Shown: positions 12,677-25,931, counted from the first letter of the stretch. The stretch is DNA of 64,000 nt from Rosellinia necatrix (GCA_021209875.1 JAGYVD010000002.1:4154001-4218000), one strand, 5' to 3'. Notes: generated by a model from the sequence alone, not told the origin. Numbers and translations: made by a program.

Positions 12677-15047
12677 ATGAGGAGCAAGGCGATGACGACG
12701 ACAACGACGGCGTGGTCGGCGAGTCTATGGCTCGCCATGGCCGGCGCCGCGCGCGCCGAGACCTTTGACTATATCATAGCCGGCGCGGGCACCTGCGGCC
12801 TCGTGCTCGCGAACCGGTTGTCCGCGGACTCAGCGGTCCGCGTCGCCGTCATCGAGCCGGGCGAGGACGTGCGCAATAACGCCAACGTCACGGACCCGGC
12901 CAACTTCACCGTCCCGTACGGGACGTCCATCGATTGGCAGTACTCGACCACGCCACAGCCTGGCGCGGGCAACCGCACGCTTGACGTGAGTGGTTCCCTC
13001 GATGATGCTATCCCCCCTCTCCTTCCCTCGCCTTGGCGTCCCGATAGGATAGCGGGTAGTCCCTGTTAGGTTGGACTTGTGGCTTAGAAGGGGGGGGGGG
13101 TGTCTAGTGCTTGGGGAATCAGCTGTTGACCTTGACCATCATCCATCGTAGTGGCATGCCGGCAAGGCTATTGGCGGAACAAGCACGATCAATGGTATGT
13201 AATAGAATAAACATGAAACCAATGCGCGCAGCCGTGTACTAGAACAATCTGTATACCTAACTATATGCGCGCTTTGTACAGGAATGACCTATATACGCGG
13301 CGACAAGGCGCAATTTGATGCGTGGGAGGCGCTGGGTGCCAAAGGCTGGAACTGGGAGACCCTGTACCCATACTATAAAAAGGCCGAGAAGTTTACTGTC
13401 CCGAGCGGCGCCCAGGCCGCGGCCGGTGCCACCTATGACCCGGAGGTCCACGGCGACGCCGGCCACGTCCACACAGGTTTTCCCTTCTCCCTTGTGAACG
13501 GCAGTTTGCACGACCTAGCCGTGGACACCTGGGCGGCGCTGGGCTACGAGCTCAACGAGGAGGTCAATGCGGGGAGCGTACGAGGGTTTAGCGCGTGGCC
13601 GCAGACGCTAGATCGAGATCGAAATATACGATCCGACGCCGCTCGAGCGTATTACTACGACATCGACGACAGACCAAATCTCACGCTCATCAAGGGCACT
13701 GTCAAGAAGGTGACCTGGGCGTCTTGCACGGCGAGCAGCCAGGACGCAGTTGCGGATGGTGTGGAATATGTAACCCCGGATGGGGGGCTGATTAAGGTGA
13801 CAGCTGCCAAGGAGGTCATCCTATCCGCGGGTGCGCTGCGGTCGCCGCTCATCCTCGAGAGCTCCGGTGTCGGAAATCCAAGGTAAAGGAGCCCCAGTTG
13901 GCACCGTGTAATGCGATGGTGTGTCCCATGTATGTGTGTATTGACGTGTATCCGCTAGTCTCTTAAGCAAACTCGGTATCAAGCCGAAGATCGACCTCCC
14001 GGGAGTTGGGGAATACCTCCAGGAACAGCCCAACACAGCCCTCGTATATAGTGGCACACAGAACGTATCCGGTTTCGCTCCATACGCGACCTTTTCGACG
14101 GCGGGTGACCTGTTCGGCGATGAGACACCAGCCATAAAGGCGTCAACTTCGGCTCAAATACCGGAATGGGCAGAGAAGGTGGTAGCTGCCAGTAATGGAG
14201 CGGTCAAGGCGGCAAATGTTGAGAAGCTATTTCGCATCCAGCACGATTTAATCTTTGAGAAAAACGTGACAATCGGTGAGACGCTGACGGCGATCTTCGG
14301 GGGAGAGTTCCTTGTGTCAGCCATGTGGCTTCTGTTGCCCTTTTCGTGGGGTAGCGTTCACCTCACTTCCGTCGACGCCATCAACACCCCGGTCATCGAC
14401 CCAAAGTATTTCCTTGTCGACTTTGACCTCGATGTACAGATAGGCCTGGGGCGTACGGCGCAGAAATTCTGGAATACGGAGCCCGTGAGTGATATTGTCG
14501 GCACCCGTGTTTCGCCTACGGATGACGATGTGCCGCTCAATGCGACTGATGGGCAATGGGCTGGGTATATTAGCGATTCTTGTGAGTCTGCCTTTATCGA
14601 TTCACTTCTCTCTCTCTCTCTCTCTTTTTTTTTTTTTTTTTTTGTTTTTGTTTTTAAACAAACTCTCCTCTTCCCTTTTCCTTTCTTTTCTTTTCTTATC
14701 AACTCCCTCTGTTTCTTTTATCTTTTATAAGCTTCCCTCTCTTTCGCGTGTCCATCTCGACCGATTCCCCTTTGTCATTCCCTGCCCTCCCATTGGTTCA
14801 TTGATTGGATATGGACGTTAACCGATGTGGTGTTGTAGTGACGCCCAACCACCATCCTCTCGGCACGGCGTCTATGATGTCTCGCGAGCTCGGTGGCGTG
14901 GTGGATGCTGAATTGAAGGTTTACGGCACGAGAAACGTCAGAGTGGTGGATGCATCCGTATTGCCCCTGCAGTTCAGTGGCCATCTGACTGCCACGCTGT
15001 ATGCCGTGGCAGAGAGGGCCGCCGAGATTATTGCCGGTGCTGTTTGA
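12677..15047 (+). CDS. Secreted GMC oxidoreductase (glucose oxidase/AA3-like flavoenzyme)
   Basis: Five exons, 12677-12985, 13152-13194, 13282-13882, 13959-14581 and 14839-15047, give 594 residues, a normal length for this family. Residues 1-27 look like a signal peptide ending in Ala-Arg-Ala. The FAD-binding G-x-G-x-x-G motif is at 36-41, followed by the GGT-S-x-x-N stretch encoded by the 43-nt second exon. The C-terminal catalytic pair is His531 (in NHHPLG) and His574 (in SGHLTA). Their spacing of 43 residues equals that of the two histidines of Aspergillus glucose oxidase. The family oxidises sugars or alcohols with FAD and makes hydrogen peroxide or reduces quinones. Substrate cannot be told from sequence. 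The last intron is long (257 bp) and contains CT and T tracts. The exon 4/5 joint is the least certain part. Confidence 0.9.
14607..14643 (+). repeat. (CT)n plus poly-T tract inside a GMC intron
   Basis: A CT repeat directly followed by a run of about 19 T, inside the last intron of the oxidoreductase. A pyrimidine-rich tail continues to about 14730. It makes this intron four times longer than its neighbours. Confidence 0.8.
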
Positions 15048-15184
15048 TATATAAAACCCATAGAGTGTGCCCGTAACCTACCGAACTTGCTTGAACCATG
15101 TTGGGATAGACGGTTGAACAAGAGTAGTTTACCCTAATCATGATCTGGCTGTATCGTGTATGTATATGTGTGTATGCATGTATG

Positions 15185-15250
<66 letters not shown>

Positions 15251-16581
15251 ATAGGTATGTGTATGTGCACGCGGATGGGTTCTTTGTAATATACCTATGT
15301 AATAGGCAAGTGCCTAAGGTAGGTAAGATACCTGTCGGTTAGGTTAGGTATAGGTGTGTCTCAATGAGGTATCCATGAAGAGGCAGAAGCAGGTAACAAC
15401 TAATGTACGCCAGACGCTCTTTCAATTCGAGCCGCTTTACCACCGACTCGGAGTTTCGAGAGAAGCAACTACCTACCAGGCACTACCTTTTTTCCTAGGT
15501 AGGAGCACCAAGTACCTAATGCACCCCCAACAACCCAACAACCCCTTTGCGGAACCTTAGAAGCTACCTAGGTACCTAGATCAAGGTGTGCTACTAGGAG
15601 GTACTATACCATGCCTTCCTAATATACCATCGGGTTCACGGTCGTTGTGGTGCATTAGGTAGGTAATTATAACTTTAAATAAAGGGTGCAGTGTTTTGGT
15701 TGGATTACGCAGCTCTGCTGCAGGTAGATACTTAGATATCTGCCTCTGTCAAACATCCTTGTAAGAAGAACATCAGGGGTTGTTTCCATGCCTATCTATC
15801 CCTGAACCTACCTACCTACCTCAGATACTAAAGTTACTTCCTTACTGTTTCCCCTTGGATGTTGTGTGTGCGGATCGTCTGGGATTGGTTGTAAGGGATA
15901 TATTCAATGATAAATGCCGCCTAGTTCTCTGCAATGAGGTGAAGTGGACTATTGGTACAATAAGAAGAAACCCCAGGGGAGAAGGGGGGTTGAGTGGGGG
16001 TTAAAAGGAGTATGTTTTATAGTAAAAGTGAAAAAAACTAAAGGCAAAGGAAGAAGGGGGCAGGCAACAAGAGATTGGTTGCCTCAGGTAGGTAGGTAAT
16101 CTTCACACACATAGTTCAACACCTGTCGAGCCTATTATATACTACCTACTGTACCAAGTACAAGTATTAATGGGTGAAGAAGGCACCAAGCATACCACTC
16201 CTTCGCATTCACACCACTCAGCTCACCACCAAGATCAACACTTAGGTCAAGACTTAAATCATCACTACTTAGATCACTACTTAGATCGCCATTGAGCTTG
16301 CGCACGTACTTGTGACTTCCGCAAGCATCCTCGCGCTTCACCCATCTTCCCTCCCCATCTCTCTCTAAACAAGAACCGCCAACAACAAATAAGACAACAC
16401 GAAACAGGACGTGATAAAACACAGTACACAGTTACCATCAAACCAGCACTAATAACCAAAACTCCCCAGACTATACCAGCGCCGTTAGCAGGTGCCTTGT
16501 CGCATTACCGCCGCAACAATCGGCAACCCACATACCTACAATCGCCATCCCCTGCCTGCCTGCCTGTGACCACAACCCAGG
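15048..16581. other. Intergenic with TG microsatellite and TAGGTA motifs
   Basis: No gene seen. The stretch holds a long TG repeat near its start and many TACCTA/TAGGTA words from about 15300 to 15830 and 16085-16150. A G/A-rich patch lies at 15965-16065. The segment after about 16200 probably includes the 5' leader of the gene at 16582. Confidence 0.5.
15187..15240 (+). repeat. (TG)27 microsatellite
   Basis: Uninterrupted TG dinucleotide repeat of 54 bp, flanked by TATG/TGCA imperfect repeats on both sides. Likely length-variable between strains. Confidence 0.95.
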
Positions 16582-17101
16582 ATGAGCGTGCTTTCTCGCG
16601 CCGGCCCTCGTCTGGGCAACATCGCCAACATCCGGCGAACACTCGCAATCGGTCAGGTATGTAACCAAGAGAGAACACAACGCATCACGCGGCTTATCAC
16701 CTACCGCTCCGACTAACCACCATTGCCCCCCTTCCCCCATCTTCTAGAAGCCACCCGCCGCCGCTGGTAGGCGCATTTCCTGGATGCCCTTCGAGCAGCT
16801 AGACCCGGCCCTCTACCCGCCGCCGCCTTCGCTGCAGCCCAAGCGCCCGGTGGCCGAAGCGGCCGTCAAGGCCGACAGTACTGCCCAGCCCGTCGCACCC
16901 TCGGCCTCCGCCACTGCCGCGGTGGGGGGGATGGGGTCCGCGCCGCTGGCCGCGAAGACGCGAGATGTCCTGACGTCCGGCAGGCCCGTCGCCGCCTCGA
17001 ATCTACGGACCGGGCCGACGCCGTTATCGCAGACCCAGAAGCGCCCGTTCGTGCCGCGCGATACCGCGATGGCACGGGCAGGGGGCACGGGTCGGTCTTG
17101 A
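16582..17101 (+). CDS. Small protein with mitochondrial-type leader, function unknown
   Basis: Two exons, 16582-16656 and 16748-17101, give 142 residues. The 91-bp intron has a GTATGT donor, a CTAAC branch and a CTAG acceptor, which supports a real gene. The first 25 residues are rich in Arg, Ser, Leu and Ala with no acidic residue, as in mitochondrial targeting peptides. The rest is short of order-promoting sequence: a conserved-looking core around Trp-Met-Pro-Phe-Glu, a Pro-rich patch, then Ala/Pro/Ser-rich sequence with basic residues at the end. I do not recognise the family. A mitochondrial location is inferred from the leader only. It faces PRP8 tail to tail across about 1.1 kb. Confidence 0.6.
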
Positions 17102-18228
17102 GCCCGGGCCGAATACGGGACGAGGCCCGTAAACCGCCCAGCCACGCGGCGCTGCCCCCGACACAATCCGATCCGGAAACAGCTCACTTGGCGGATTGCT
17201 TGAATACGTAGCAAGGATGGATAGAGCATGATTTGGATGGCTTGGGATGGTGAGCGGAGAACAGCGGAAGAGTGCCGGATGTATACTCGCCTTCTTAGCC
17301 TCCTTGCTAAATCCAACGTGCGAAGAACAAAACAGAAACGCGTAATGTGATAAAATAGATATCACAACAAGGAAATATAAATATGGACAGCGGCATGTAG
17401 ACATAAACGTTATTACCCCAAGTCCGCTACATGGACGACGTGAAAGCGACTTCAGTAAAGAGGGAGAGGAAGGGCACCTCTAGGCTGATGAACACACACT
17501 TTCAGGGGAGTATCACCACATATCCGCACTCTTCCCTCGCCATCTGTTCGCCGATCCTTACGCGACCCTAGATCAACCGCGCCTTTTTCATTCTTAATAG
17601 CGGTGGGCGTAGGAGCGGATGGTATTCTGCTCAGATAGCGTATGTATTTTCTCTACTTCTTTCCCTGCTTGCTCATATGCCAAATAGCGCTTTCAAAAAT
17701 CAACCAGTCTCTACGCATGCTGATTACTTGTTGGCGAGGTGGTGCCTTAGAAGCGCTATTTAGGCAGTATTCGGCGGCTGTCTCTGGTGAAACTTTGACT
17801 CGTCATTCTCTGCATCTCAGCCTGGAGGCTAAAAATCTAGCTCCTGTCGTTAGAGAAATACCTCCCATTGACCTAGACACAGGACAAAACATAGCTGGAT
17901 CGTTGAATCGTATAATAATATTATGGCATTCTGGAATAGCCTCGGTCTCTTCGCTATTTTACAACTTAGCATGACGTATGCTGTAGACATATACATGGAA
18001 TCCTTCCCTTCAGTTGGGATACCAAAGGAACCTTTTTCGTCCATTATCTCAGCTGAGCATGGCAAATCATCTCCCTTAACGCCTCACTCTTGCTAAAAGT
18101 ATCTTTTTTTCTTTTTTTTTTGGGGGGGGGGCGAAACCTTGCCTTCAAACCCGATAAGTCATGGCATTTTCTCATTCACAGATTTCGATTCGGGGTCCTC
18201 GTTTGATAATCGTACCATCCCGGGGAAC
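17102..18228. other. Convergent intergenic region, no gene seen
   Basis: Lies between the ends of two convergent genes, so it should hold both 3' untranslated regions. A T-run followed by about ten G (18104-18132) is the only marked feature. Open frames at 17642-17974 have no recognisable similarity. Confidence 0.5.
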
Positions 18229-21200
18229 TTATGCAAAATTGTCGCTCCGGTCTACACCAATGTCCTCAAGCTCCGCGAAATTCTGGAAGTGGAGGGGACG
18301 ATGTTGATCACTGTAGAAGGGCAGTGGTGTGTCCAGTTTGACATGCACTGGCTTTTTCTCTAGGCCGGAAAAGCTGCTGCCCATAAAGCTGTAGTTCCAT
18401 TTGCCGTTCTCAGGTACTAAGAAGTAGCCCTTGTAGCGTGGGCTCAAAAGCAGCTTGCGTTTCATACCCATGGATGTTGTAAAGCCTTGTGGCTGGTCGC
18501 TCCCGATGTCCTTATTTTCGGCACCCCATTTATAGCCATTGGGGGTCAATCCCCAAGCGGACAGGGACACCGAGCCAGGTGTGAAGGCGACATCGACCGT
18601 GATACTATTCTCCTTAGACCATTTTGGATGGGCATCAAGTAGACGGGCGTGCTCCGTGACATCAGCTGCAGACATATACGGCAGCTCGTTGCCGGCCATT
18701 GTGTGGATAACACCTAATGGCTCTAGGTTTCCTAGATATTCGTGCTGTGGCAATTGCTGGGGAAGCTGAACAGCTCGTAGACCTCCAATTTGAGGAACCA
18801 TGACGATGCAGCGAACCTCTTTGACTTGGTCGTTGTCTGGAGCTGAAACACCGTACAAATAACCCGCTACTTGAACACGAAGATCAGCAATAGTAATGAA
18901 TTTCTTCAGAATGTTATTTGGCATGACATATGTGATGTCGTCCAAGTCGTTATCCACGGACGAGACATATATGTTGTTGGATCGGGTCCGTAAATTGGAC
19001 GTGGCAATTGCCCGGGTTCTCCACTCTGTTTTGGAAGCGAAGGTCTGTTGTTCAAACTGTGATGTGGTTGTAACGATAATTTCTTCGCCATGCACATTTT
19101 GAGTCTTAGTCGTGACAGCTGTGAGTTGTTGCTGCTCCTGCTGTTGTTTCTCGATCTCGGCAGCTTGCTGTCGTTGCATTGAGGGAGCCGAGATTTCCAT
19201 ACCCAGAATGATATCTCGAACTTCACTGCTAGTCAAACTCGAGACATTGACGTTATTTTTCTTCCCATAATCGTGAAGGATCAAGTCTCGTAATTGCGTT
19301 TCAACCTTGACCCAATCTTCGTCTGCCAGGGTGGGCCATATATGGTGCATTTGTGTTATGACACTCTTATCGGGTCGTAAAATGAGTTTTGTCTTGTCGG
19401 GATTGACATGGAGTGCACGAAGGATCAACACAAGGCGGGAGAAAGCGGTGTAGGAAGATATACTCTTCAACCATTCGTCATACAGGTTAAAAAGGACCAT
19501 CTGAGGTTCGGTGGCACGAAGAATCATGTCGCCAAGCTTTTCGACTTTCATTGCAGCTTGGAAAGGCAACTGTAACTCAGACGCACGAATTGAGATATTG
19601 GGGAAATCCAAAAGATGAACCTCCAGGGGATCCAAAAGGCCCTTTCTGGTGACGATGAGCTCTTTCGGCTGCTCTTCAATCGGTAGAGATCGGATGAGAG
19701 CAGCAACTTCTTCAGCTGTCTTCCACTTCGCCAACTGACCCAGACGTTTCTGGCCGGCCCACACGCTAGTGTGAATGATCTTCAAGAATAGTTGACCGGT
19801 ACGAGGATTGAAGATGAAGATGGCGCCGTTGATTGGCTTTGTTGTCAAGTTACCTTCAAAGGTCTTATGAATTGTCACTCGGTATACGTTGGTGTCGTCA
19901 ATGAATAACTTCGTCTGGTTGCTGAATAGCTCCGAGTAATTCTGAGAGTTTAAGAATTCCTGGTTGCTCTCTGAGGCATAAAGCTGGAGGCCTTTCCGAA
20001 TGCGTTCACGTAGCACGTAGAGGGCAGGGTTTGCTTTCATAATCTTAGCCATAGCCTGCTGCACGAGAATCTTCAGGCCAGGGAAGTACTGGCCGTATGC
20101 AGAGTATAGATTGTACGCAAGGTCAATACCGATCATGAGACCTGTAGCCGAAGGGTAGATACTCATATTGTCATTGGTGTAATCTAGATATTTCGCACGG
20201 GTATACCGTTCGATGTCGTGAGAATCGTAATCACCGTACCGAAGTTGAATATCTAGCCAGAACTTATTGGTAGTCGTTGGCTCAATGACGTCTTTCGTAT
20301 CGTAAAGAAGCGAAGGCCGAGTGACGTTCCACTTGCTATTCGCAAATAAGAGGATATCGGCGCAAGAACTGTTCATCTTATACGACTTTCGGGGATGGAT
20401 GGTTTCTTTTTGCACCGTCTCAATGCCGAGTGCCTCTAGTTCTTGATCAAAAACTTGGCAGAAATCCATTACGACAGATTCGTGAATCTTCTGCCACAAA
20501 TGAGCACGGAAAATTTGAATCAAAGATATCTTCAGAGTGGGAATTTTGCCGTGAAGGAATATACCAGTGAGATCGAGCTGAACCTGGAAACCGACGTAGA
20601 CATTGGCACGGTTGATAGTTGGTGACCACCATAATGTGAATCGACGGTTAGGGATTTGATTTAAACCCGATCTTTGGGCATTTGTGAGCTTCTTGAACTT
20701 CATTGATTCCTCGAAACCTGAAGCACGTTCCCAGAAGAGGCCTTCCCAAGAAGGGAAACCCGTCGCTTTGAATAGTGTGTGTTCTAAAATAGTTTCAACA
20801 CCGCCAAGGGCTTGAATCACATCGGTGCGGTAAGCATTGAGATTCCAGAGCTTTCCATCATGACGCTGGCTCGTCCACCAGAATGGATTGCTCTTCATTA
20901 ATTGGTAAATCTTGAATTCACTTCTGGCACGGAAACCTTTGTCAAAACTGAGAGTGCTTCGGTCTTTCTGGAATAGGGTGTTTATACGAGGCAACCCTCG
21001 ATCCCAGCTATCCTCTAGATCTTCTAGAGTTAGGCGTCTGTTTTGTTGGTTCGCCTCCAATCGCTTTTGTGAATATTCCGTCCACACTCTCTGGGAATCA
21101 ATGAATTCAGCTTCCCATGGTATGATGTACCGGAAGATGTTCGGTATCAGCGTTTCTTCGTCATGTGTCATACCAGCCCGGTAGTGAGTGACGCCGAGGT

Positions 21201-24200
21201 CCGTCTGTTTTGACCATCGCTTGTCACTGGCCGGAATAAGGATATGGGAACCTGATATCATACCAAGCCCTCCCAGTTCCTTTGGAGTGTAGAAAACGGC
21301 TGGAGGGAAACGTGATGGCATCTTTGAATTTAGCCCAATCTTGACACGCGTTTGGATTTTAGTCTCGCACTTCACTATCGTATCGAGAAGGTTTACAGTC
21401 GATACAGCGGCCTCACGATAGTAGGTGAAGAGAGCAATGAGTGCAGTGTTCCACTTGTTGGCGATCTTGGTAAAGGTGGTAGATCCGGACGACATAAGAA
21501 TTTGACGTATGCGATTGTTGAATTTTTGAATGTCTTCTTCAGTGACTTGTAGGAACGCGTGTGCGGTTCTTTCTTTGGTTGTGTTGTCTACGAGAGACCA
21601 GACACTGTCCTTGATAGGAAATTCATCGTTCTGGTTCCTGATTTTAGGTAGAATACGAACCTCGAACCCGCACATGGAGTATAGAAGGTTTGGATTATCG
21701 CGACTATAGACGCTGGCGAATGTATCGTCCCAATCGATAGTCGTAACAGACCGCGGAAGACGGTTTTTGAGATCCCAGAAGACAGCGCGACCAAGATTGA
21801 CGTCGTGGCGCATGAGACGCATACGGGAATCCCTCGGCCAACATTTCTTGCTCTTGTAGCCGATGACGTTCTCAAAGTTCGGATCGGGTTGTTCTGTAAG
21901 GTATCGTTGAATGAGATCACGAGATTCTTCAGCAGTGAACCTCAAAAATACCCAGATCTTGTCAATATACCGCATGTATAAGCGAATAGGGTGCTTCGTC
22001 TCCGTTTCGCGGTCACGGAACTGAAGGAAGTCGTTTGGACTTGCCGGAGGTCCGGCGATTTCACTAGCACGATTCAATCCCAGGAGCAAGAGATCGAGGA
22101 CCAGGCCGTAATATTGGAACACAAATCCCGAGAACTGTAGTCCACGAATCATACCGTAACTGTTGACGTGATTCATATCCTTGTAAGTTAATTGGACGTT
22201 GTTCTTCGAGCTGATATAGTCAGCTAAATTGTGATCCATTATTAGCCGTAGGAGACGGTTCAAGAGTGTCAGATCGATCTTCTCGTAGACCTTCGAGAGC
22301 TCTGTCTCGATCATAACGTTGCACTCTCCATCAGCTGTTTCCCAGACCTTGTCTAGATTGTTGATGCCCTGGGCCCACTTGTAGACGAGTAGTGGGGGAA
22401 CCTCGGAATCCGAAGGCTTAATCCACGCAGGAAAAAGATGTCGTTGGTCCGCTTGATACCAGAGGTACTGGTCGAGGTACGCATCACTAATCTTTTCGAT
22501 CGGCTCAATGTCATATACGGGATTAATTGAGCTATAGTTGTCGTTCATGTCTATCTGGACCTCCTTGAAAGCACGCTGAGTTAAAAGGAATCGTTTAATC
22601 CTCTCTAGAGTTGTGCCTGGGCTGTCGTATGCTTGTTCAATAAGTGCAAGCTCCTCTCGCTGACTCTGGTTGAGGCGCCCCTTCACGGAATATGCTTCTC
22701 GAAGTCTTTCAAGGGCTAAAATTAAGATTTTCGTATCATGTTTGTACGCCACGCTTGGGAAAGGAATAGGTGTGAATTTTCGAGATTCAAGCCAGTGCAC
22801 AGTCGTAGTATAGATGGCAACAGCCTCTTCCGAGGAGACGTAAGGACCATCCTTCATATAATTATGCTGTCGCTCTTGTTCAGCCTTAAGCCAAAGTCGC
22901 GTCAAGCGACCAACGTTCTTCTTGGCGACGGTCTTGTCAACCGTGGCGCCCCTTCTGATGCGCTCGCGGTTGTAATGGGCAACCGAAATCCACCAATCTG
23001 CCTTCGACTTGACGTAGCGAAGAATGATGTTCTCAATAGGGGCGGGTAACCCCGGGACTTTCCAAGGAATATTACTCTTCCAGCACCGCCACGCCTCTGA
23101 AAGATGTTGGAGAACGGTATTAACCTTGTTCTGTTTGATGCCCTCGGGCATCATGTCCATGAGATCAGCCATGACGGAAGCACGAAGCTCAAGGTCAAAG
23201 TGCGATTCAACTCGTTGCTTGGTAACTGTCTTGGCCACGCCTTTGCTGTGGCGACCTTCGAATTGACGGGAAAGCAAATTACCAAGCCATCGTTCCAGAA
23301 GAGGAATAATACCTCGCATGAAAAAGAGCCATACTCTCCAGGCGGGTGCCCAAAAACCACATCCAGGCCCTTTGCCAACGGGACCACTATTGAACCGGTA
23401 ATAGATCAGATGCTTGAGATCCTTGCAGGTGCGGATCTGGTGCATGAGCTTATACTTATACCGGTACATTCCGGTGAGTTGACCCACATGATTAAACGCA
23501 TATAAAATACCATCTGCAAGCTGGAAAGCGTCAATGTTACCAAGACGATATTGGACCTGCGCATCAACAATGAGTTTTGTAAGACGAAGAATTTCTCGCA
23601 TCAAGTGGAACGCGTTGCCAAATCTTGACTTCTTTCGTTCTTTTGTGGTTAGGGTCTTCACTGGCTTGAGGTTAAAGTTGTAGTCGAGGTGGAGATACGT
23701 AAGGTTTTTTCGATGGATGAGGAGGTTTAGCATGTTGAAACCCTGGCGACAGACCTGTAAGCCGGCTTCAACCCAATCAATGGTGGTCTGCTGGAAGAAT
23801 TTCGTTTGCTTTAGGCTCCTTAAAAGATCCTGTCTGTTCAACGCCTTGGATTGGTTTTTATGCAATTCGTTTAGGACGAAAGTCTTCAGTAGTTTCTGGT
23901 ATGAAACGCGGACTTTAACTGGTTGTTTCGGAGGACAATGCTCAAGGTACCAGTGCTTAACCAGAGGAATGTCTTGAGCGCGTACCATGTGGCCAGACCG
24001 GCGATCAAAAGGGAAGGGAGCCCACCAGAGCCCAATCGCCGCAGCCGTGTCCTCAGTATACAGCTCTTCGTCAGCCAAGAACGGTTCAAAAGCAGCAGGT
24101 AGCGTGAAAGCGTCGTCTTCGGGTTCCTCGATGTTTCCTTCGCCGAAAATCTCGTCTTCGTGGCTCACGGTGATGTTTCGGGGTGCAACAGATCGGGAAG

Positions 24201-25350
24201 AAATGGGATTGATCTGAGAATCAAAGTAATATGCCGGCATGCTAGGGTCCTCGGACTTGAGATATACATTGGGGGGGTGCGAATACCAATGCGAATGGAC
24301 ACTTCGCGGAAGTGAATTGTAAAGATAGGGGTAGGCAACCCGGCATTCGGTTTTGATCGGCAGCCGAAAGATAATCCTGTCAATGGCATTGAATTCTCCG
24401 AAGTCTTCATCGTTCGGGTCAATGTCCTTATAAAGCGGCTCGAATCGGGGCCCGCCGGGCAATGCGACGTTAAGAGCTTTCGCAGTGAGCAAGCTCTTGA
24501 GGTCAAAAAGGTAGAAATAGTTTTGATCGATCTTGTCGCTGAGTAGAGGACGACTAAGTCGATGCAACGTCGCTATCTGTTGTAGTGAGAGGTTCCACGT
24601 CTTATAGCTAGGGCCGTTGACATGCTCAGTATCCAATAATGGGCGATGGTCATAGAACCACTCGTACACAGCGGCATCTTCGTCTTCATCGAGCTCCATT
24701 TGGATGGGCTGGAGAGGTTCGACGTCTTCGAGATTCTCTGACCAAGACAAGGGTGGCTCCTCGTCATCAAAAGGTGGGAATCGCATTCGCTTAAACAATC
24801 TTCGATCGCTCTTCTCCTTTCGCATGGTCAACCACATGGTAGCCCACTGGGCGTGAAATACTGGCGGGATCACACGAGGTATCTCATTGACCAATGTAAG
24901 GCAACCATTAACGTGGTAGAGAACCTTCACGTCCCTCGTCGACTCCCAGGGCATGGGCATATTTTCCAAGAGCTTCATCACTGCATGAGGCATGAACTTC
25001 AAAGCACCAAGATAGCTGCGCTTGTCACTTGTGTACTTCTTCTGCGAGACATCGCCGATGTCCTTGACGATTTTGCGCAAGTGCTCTGGGGGCATGTCTG
25101 CCTTCTGCGTCTCAACAAAGCCCCCCTTGCGTCTCTCGCCGAAACGGTTTCGTTGTGTGCGCAGCCACTCCTTCTTCTTTTGCTCGAATTTGGCGAGGTG
25201 AGGATCAGTGGTCGGACGGTAGCCCGGGGGCCGGGGAGCTGGAATGCCGGGGGGTGGAGGGAGAAAGTCCGAGGGAGGTCCTGGAGGCGGAGGAGGCGGC
25301 GGCGGCGGCCCCCAGCCAGGAGGCGGTGGAGGGGGTGGAATGGACGACAT
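18229..25350 (-). CDS. Pre-mRNA-processing-splicing factor Prp8
   Basis: A single open frame of 2373 residues with no intron, complete from a proline-rich N-terminus to the C-terminal acidic tail; the length matches filamentous-fungal Prp8. Prp8 is the core U5 snRNP protein that holds the 5' and 3' splice sites and U6 at the catalytic centre of the spliceosome, in the nucleus. Rough layout: Pro-rich segment 5-45; conserved N-terminal (PRO8NT/PROCN) region about 50-780; reverse-transcriptase-like core about 800-1250; endonuclease-like fold about 1620-1730; RNase H-like domain about 1790-2020; Gln-rich linker about 2080-2110; Jab1/MPN domain about 2140-2373, the part that regulates the Brr2 helicase. 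No intein is present, although Prp8 is a known intein host in many ascomycetes. The 581-bp upstream gap is shared with the divergent eL34 gene. Confidence 0.98.
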   Translation of the reverse strand: MSSIPPPPPPPGWGPPPPPPPPPGPPSDFLPPPPGIPAPRPPGYRPTTDPHLAKFEQKKKEWLRTQRNRFGERRKGGFVETQKADMPPEHLRKIVKDIGDVSQKKYTSDKRSYLGALKFMPHAVMKLLENMPMPWESTRDVKVLYHVNGCLTLVNEIPRVIPPVFHAQWATMWLTMRKEKSDRRLFKRMRFPPFDDEEPPLSWSENLEDVEPLQPIQMELDEDEDAAVYEWFYDHRPLLDTEHVNGPSYKTWNLSLQQIATLHRLSRPLLSDKIDQNYFYLFDLKSLLTAKALNVALPGGPRFEPLYKDIDPNDEDFGEFNAIDRIIFRLPIKTECRVAYPYLYNSLPRSVHSHWYSHPPNVYLKSEDPSMPAYYFDSQINPISSRSVAPRNITVSHEDEIFGEGNIEEPEDDAFTLPAAFEPFLADEELYTEDTAAAIGLWWAPFPFDRRSGHMVRAQDIPLVKHWYLEHCPPKQPVKVRVSYQKLLKTFVLNELHKNQSKALNRQDLLRSLKQTKFFQQTTIDWVEAGLQVCRQGFNMLNLLIHRKNLTYLHLDYNFNLKPVKTLTTKERKKSRFGNAFHLMREILRLTKLIVDAQVQYRLGNIDAFQLADGILYAFNHVGQLTGMYRYKYKLMHQIRTCKDLKHLIYYRFNSGPVGKGPGCGFWAPAWRVWLFFMRGIIPLLERWLGNLLSRQFEGRHSKGVAKTVTKQRVESHFDLELRASVMADLMDMMPEGIKQNKVNTVLQHLSEAWRCWKSNIPWKVPGLPAPIENIILRYVKSKADWWISVAHYNRERIRRGATVDKTVAKKNVGRLTRLWLKAEQERQHNYMKDGPYVSSEEAVAIYTTTVHWLESRKFTPIPFPSVAYKHDTKILILALERLREAYSVKGRLNQSQREELALIEQAYDSPGTTLERIKRFLLTQRAFKEVQIDMNDNYSSINPVYDIEPIEKISDAYLDQYLWYQADQRHLFPAWIKPSDSEVPPLLVYKWAQGINNLDKVWETADGECNVMIETELSKVYEKIDLTLLNRLLRLIMDHNLADYISSKNNVQLTYKDMNHVNSYGMIRGLQFSGFVFQYYGLVLDLLLLGLNRASEIAGPPASPNDFLQFRDRETETKHPIRLYMRYIDKIWVFLRFTAEESRDLIQRYLTEQPDPNFENVIGYKSKKCWPRDSRMRLMRHDVNLGRAVFWDLKNRLPRSVTTIDWDDTFASVYSRDNPNLLYSMCGFEVRILPKIRNQNDEFPIKDSVWSLVDNTTKERTAHAFLQVTEEDIQKFNNRIRQILMSSGSTTFTKIANKWNTALIALFTYYREAAVSTVNLLDTIVKCETKIQTRVKIGLNSKMPSRFPPAVFYTPKELGGLGMISGSHILIPASDKRWSKQTDLGVTHYRAGMTHDEETLIPNIFRYIIPWEAEFIDSQRVWTEYSQKRLEANQQNRRLTLEDLEDSWDRGLPRINTLFQKDRSTLSFDKGFRARSEFKIYQLMKSNPFWWTSQRHDGKLWNLNAYRTDVIQALGGVETILEHTLFKATGFPSWEGLFWERASGFEESMKFKKLTNAQRSGLNQIPNRRFTLWWSPTINRANVYVGFQVQLDLTGIFLHGKIPTLKISLIQIFRAHLWQKIHESVVMDFCQVFDQELEALGIETVQKETIHPRKSYKMNSSCADILLFANSKWNVTRPSLLYDTKDVIEPTTTNKFWLDIQLRYGDYDSHDIERYTRAKYLDYTNDNMSIYPSATGLMIGIDLAYNLYSAYGQYFPGLKILVQQAMAKIMKANPALYVLRERIRKGLQLYASESNQEFLNSQNYSELFSNQTKLFIDDTNVYRVTIHKTFEGNLTTKPINGAIFIFNPRTGQLFLKIIHTSVWAGQKRLGQLAKWKTAEEVAALIRSLPIEEQPKELIVTRKGLLDPLEVHLLDFPNISIRASELQLPFQAAMKVEKLGDMILRATEPQMVLFNLYDEWLKSISSYTAFSRLVLILRALHVNPDKTKLILRPDKSVITQMHHIWPTLADEDWVKVETQLRDLILHDYGKKNNVNVSSLTSSEVRDIILGMEISAPSMQRQQAAEIEKQQQEQQQLTAVTTKTQNVHGEEIIVTTTSQFEQQTFASKTEWRTRAIATSNLRTRSNNIYVSSVDNDLDDITYVMPNNILKKFITIADLRVQVAGYLYGVSAPDNDQVKEVRCIVMVPQIGGLRAVQLPQQLPQHEYLGNLEPLGVIHTMAGNELPYMSAADVTEHARLLDAHPKWSKENSITVDVAFTPGSVSLSAWGLTPNGYKWGAENKDIGSDQPQGFTTSMGMKRKLLLSPRYKGYFLVPENGKWNYSFMGSSFSGLEKKPVHVKLDTPLPFYSDQHRPLHFQNFAELEDIGVDRSDNFA

Positions 25351-25931
25351 CGCAGGGCCGATCGGGATGGATAGCTAGGCGACAGGTGATTTGAGTCGCT
25401 TTCGCGCCGCCGCGGTGTGTCGCGGGGATGGCGTAAATAGCCGTCGCAGTCAATATGATGGCACTCGGACGAGCTGATATACGCTGGATGAAAACAGTAA
25501 TTAAATGACGCGTTACTAGGAATTGTGGCAGCCTCTCCAGATGAAAGCCGCGCGACGTGTTTTATGATGGGGTGTTGGAAGTTCTGGAGTTTCCAATAGC
25601 GCCTCGCGATCGCAGAATGGGAAGTTTTCCATCATACAGCGCTATTCTTGATCAGGCTAGACCGATTCTCGTCTCCCGCCACGATTCAAGGCCCGTGATC
25701 ACGTGGGGTTTGTGGCTCAACTATTTTTGTGGCTTCCATCCGTTCCCCACTAAGCTAAATCTTTATTGGTTGATAGGTATATCCTTCGGCACCAAGCGCG
25801 CGAGATCCACCCCACACTCCTACCTATTCTCAGTCAAACCAAAATTCCTTCACCCAACTTTCCGAAAGTTCGTCCCGCAAGCAGCCAACCATCCCACCGA
25901 CCACAACGAGACGACAATCACAACCGTCACA
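25351..25931. other. Shared divergent promoter of PRP8 and eL34
   Basis: The 581 bp between two divergent start codons must carry both promoters and leaders. It includes a CACGTG box near the middle and a pyrimidine/CA-rich leader before the eL34 start. No coding sequence is apparent. Confidence 0.6.
25700..25705. promoter_or_regulatory. CACGTG box in the PRP8/eL34 promoter
   Basis: A palindromic CACGTG within GATCACGTGGGG, 227 bp before the eL34 ATG. Basic helix-loop-helix factors of the Cbf1 type bind this core, and such sites are common in fungal ribosomal-protein promoters. Assignment to either gene is inference. Confidence 0.4.
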
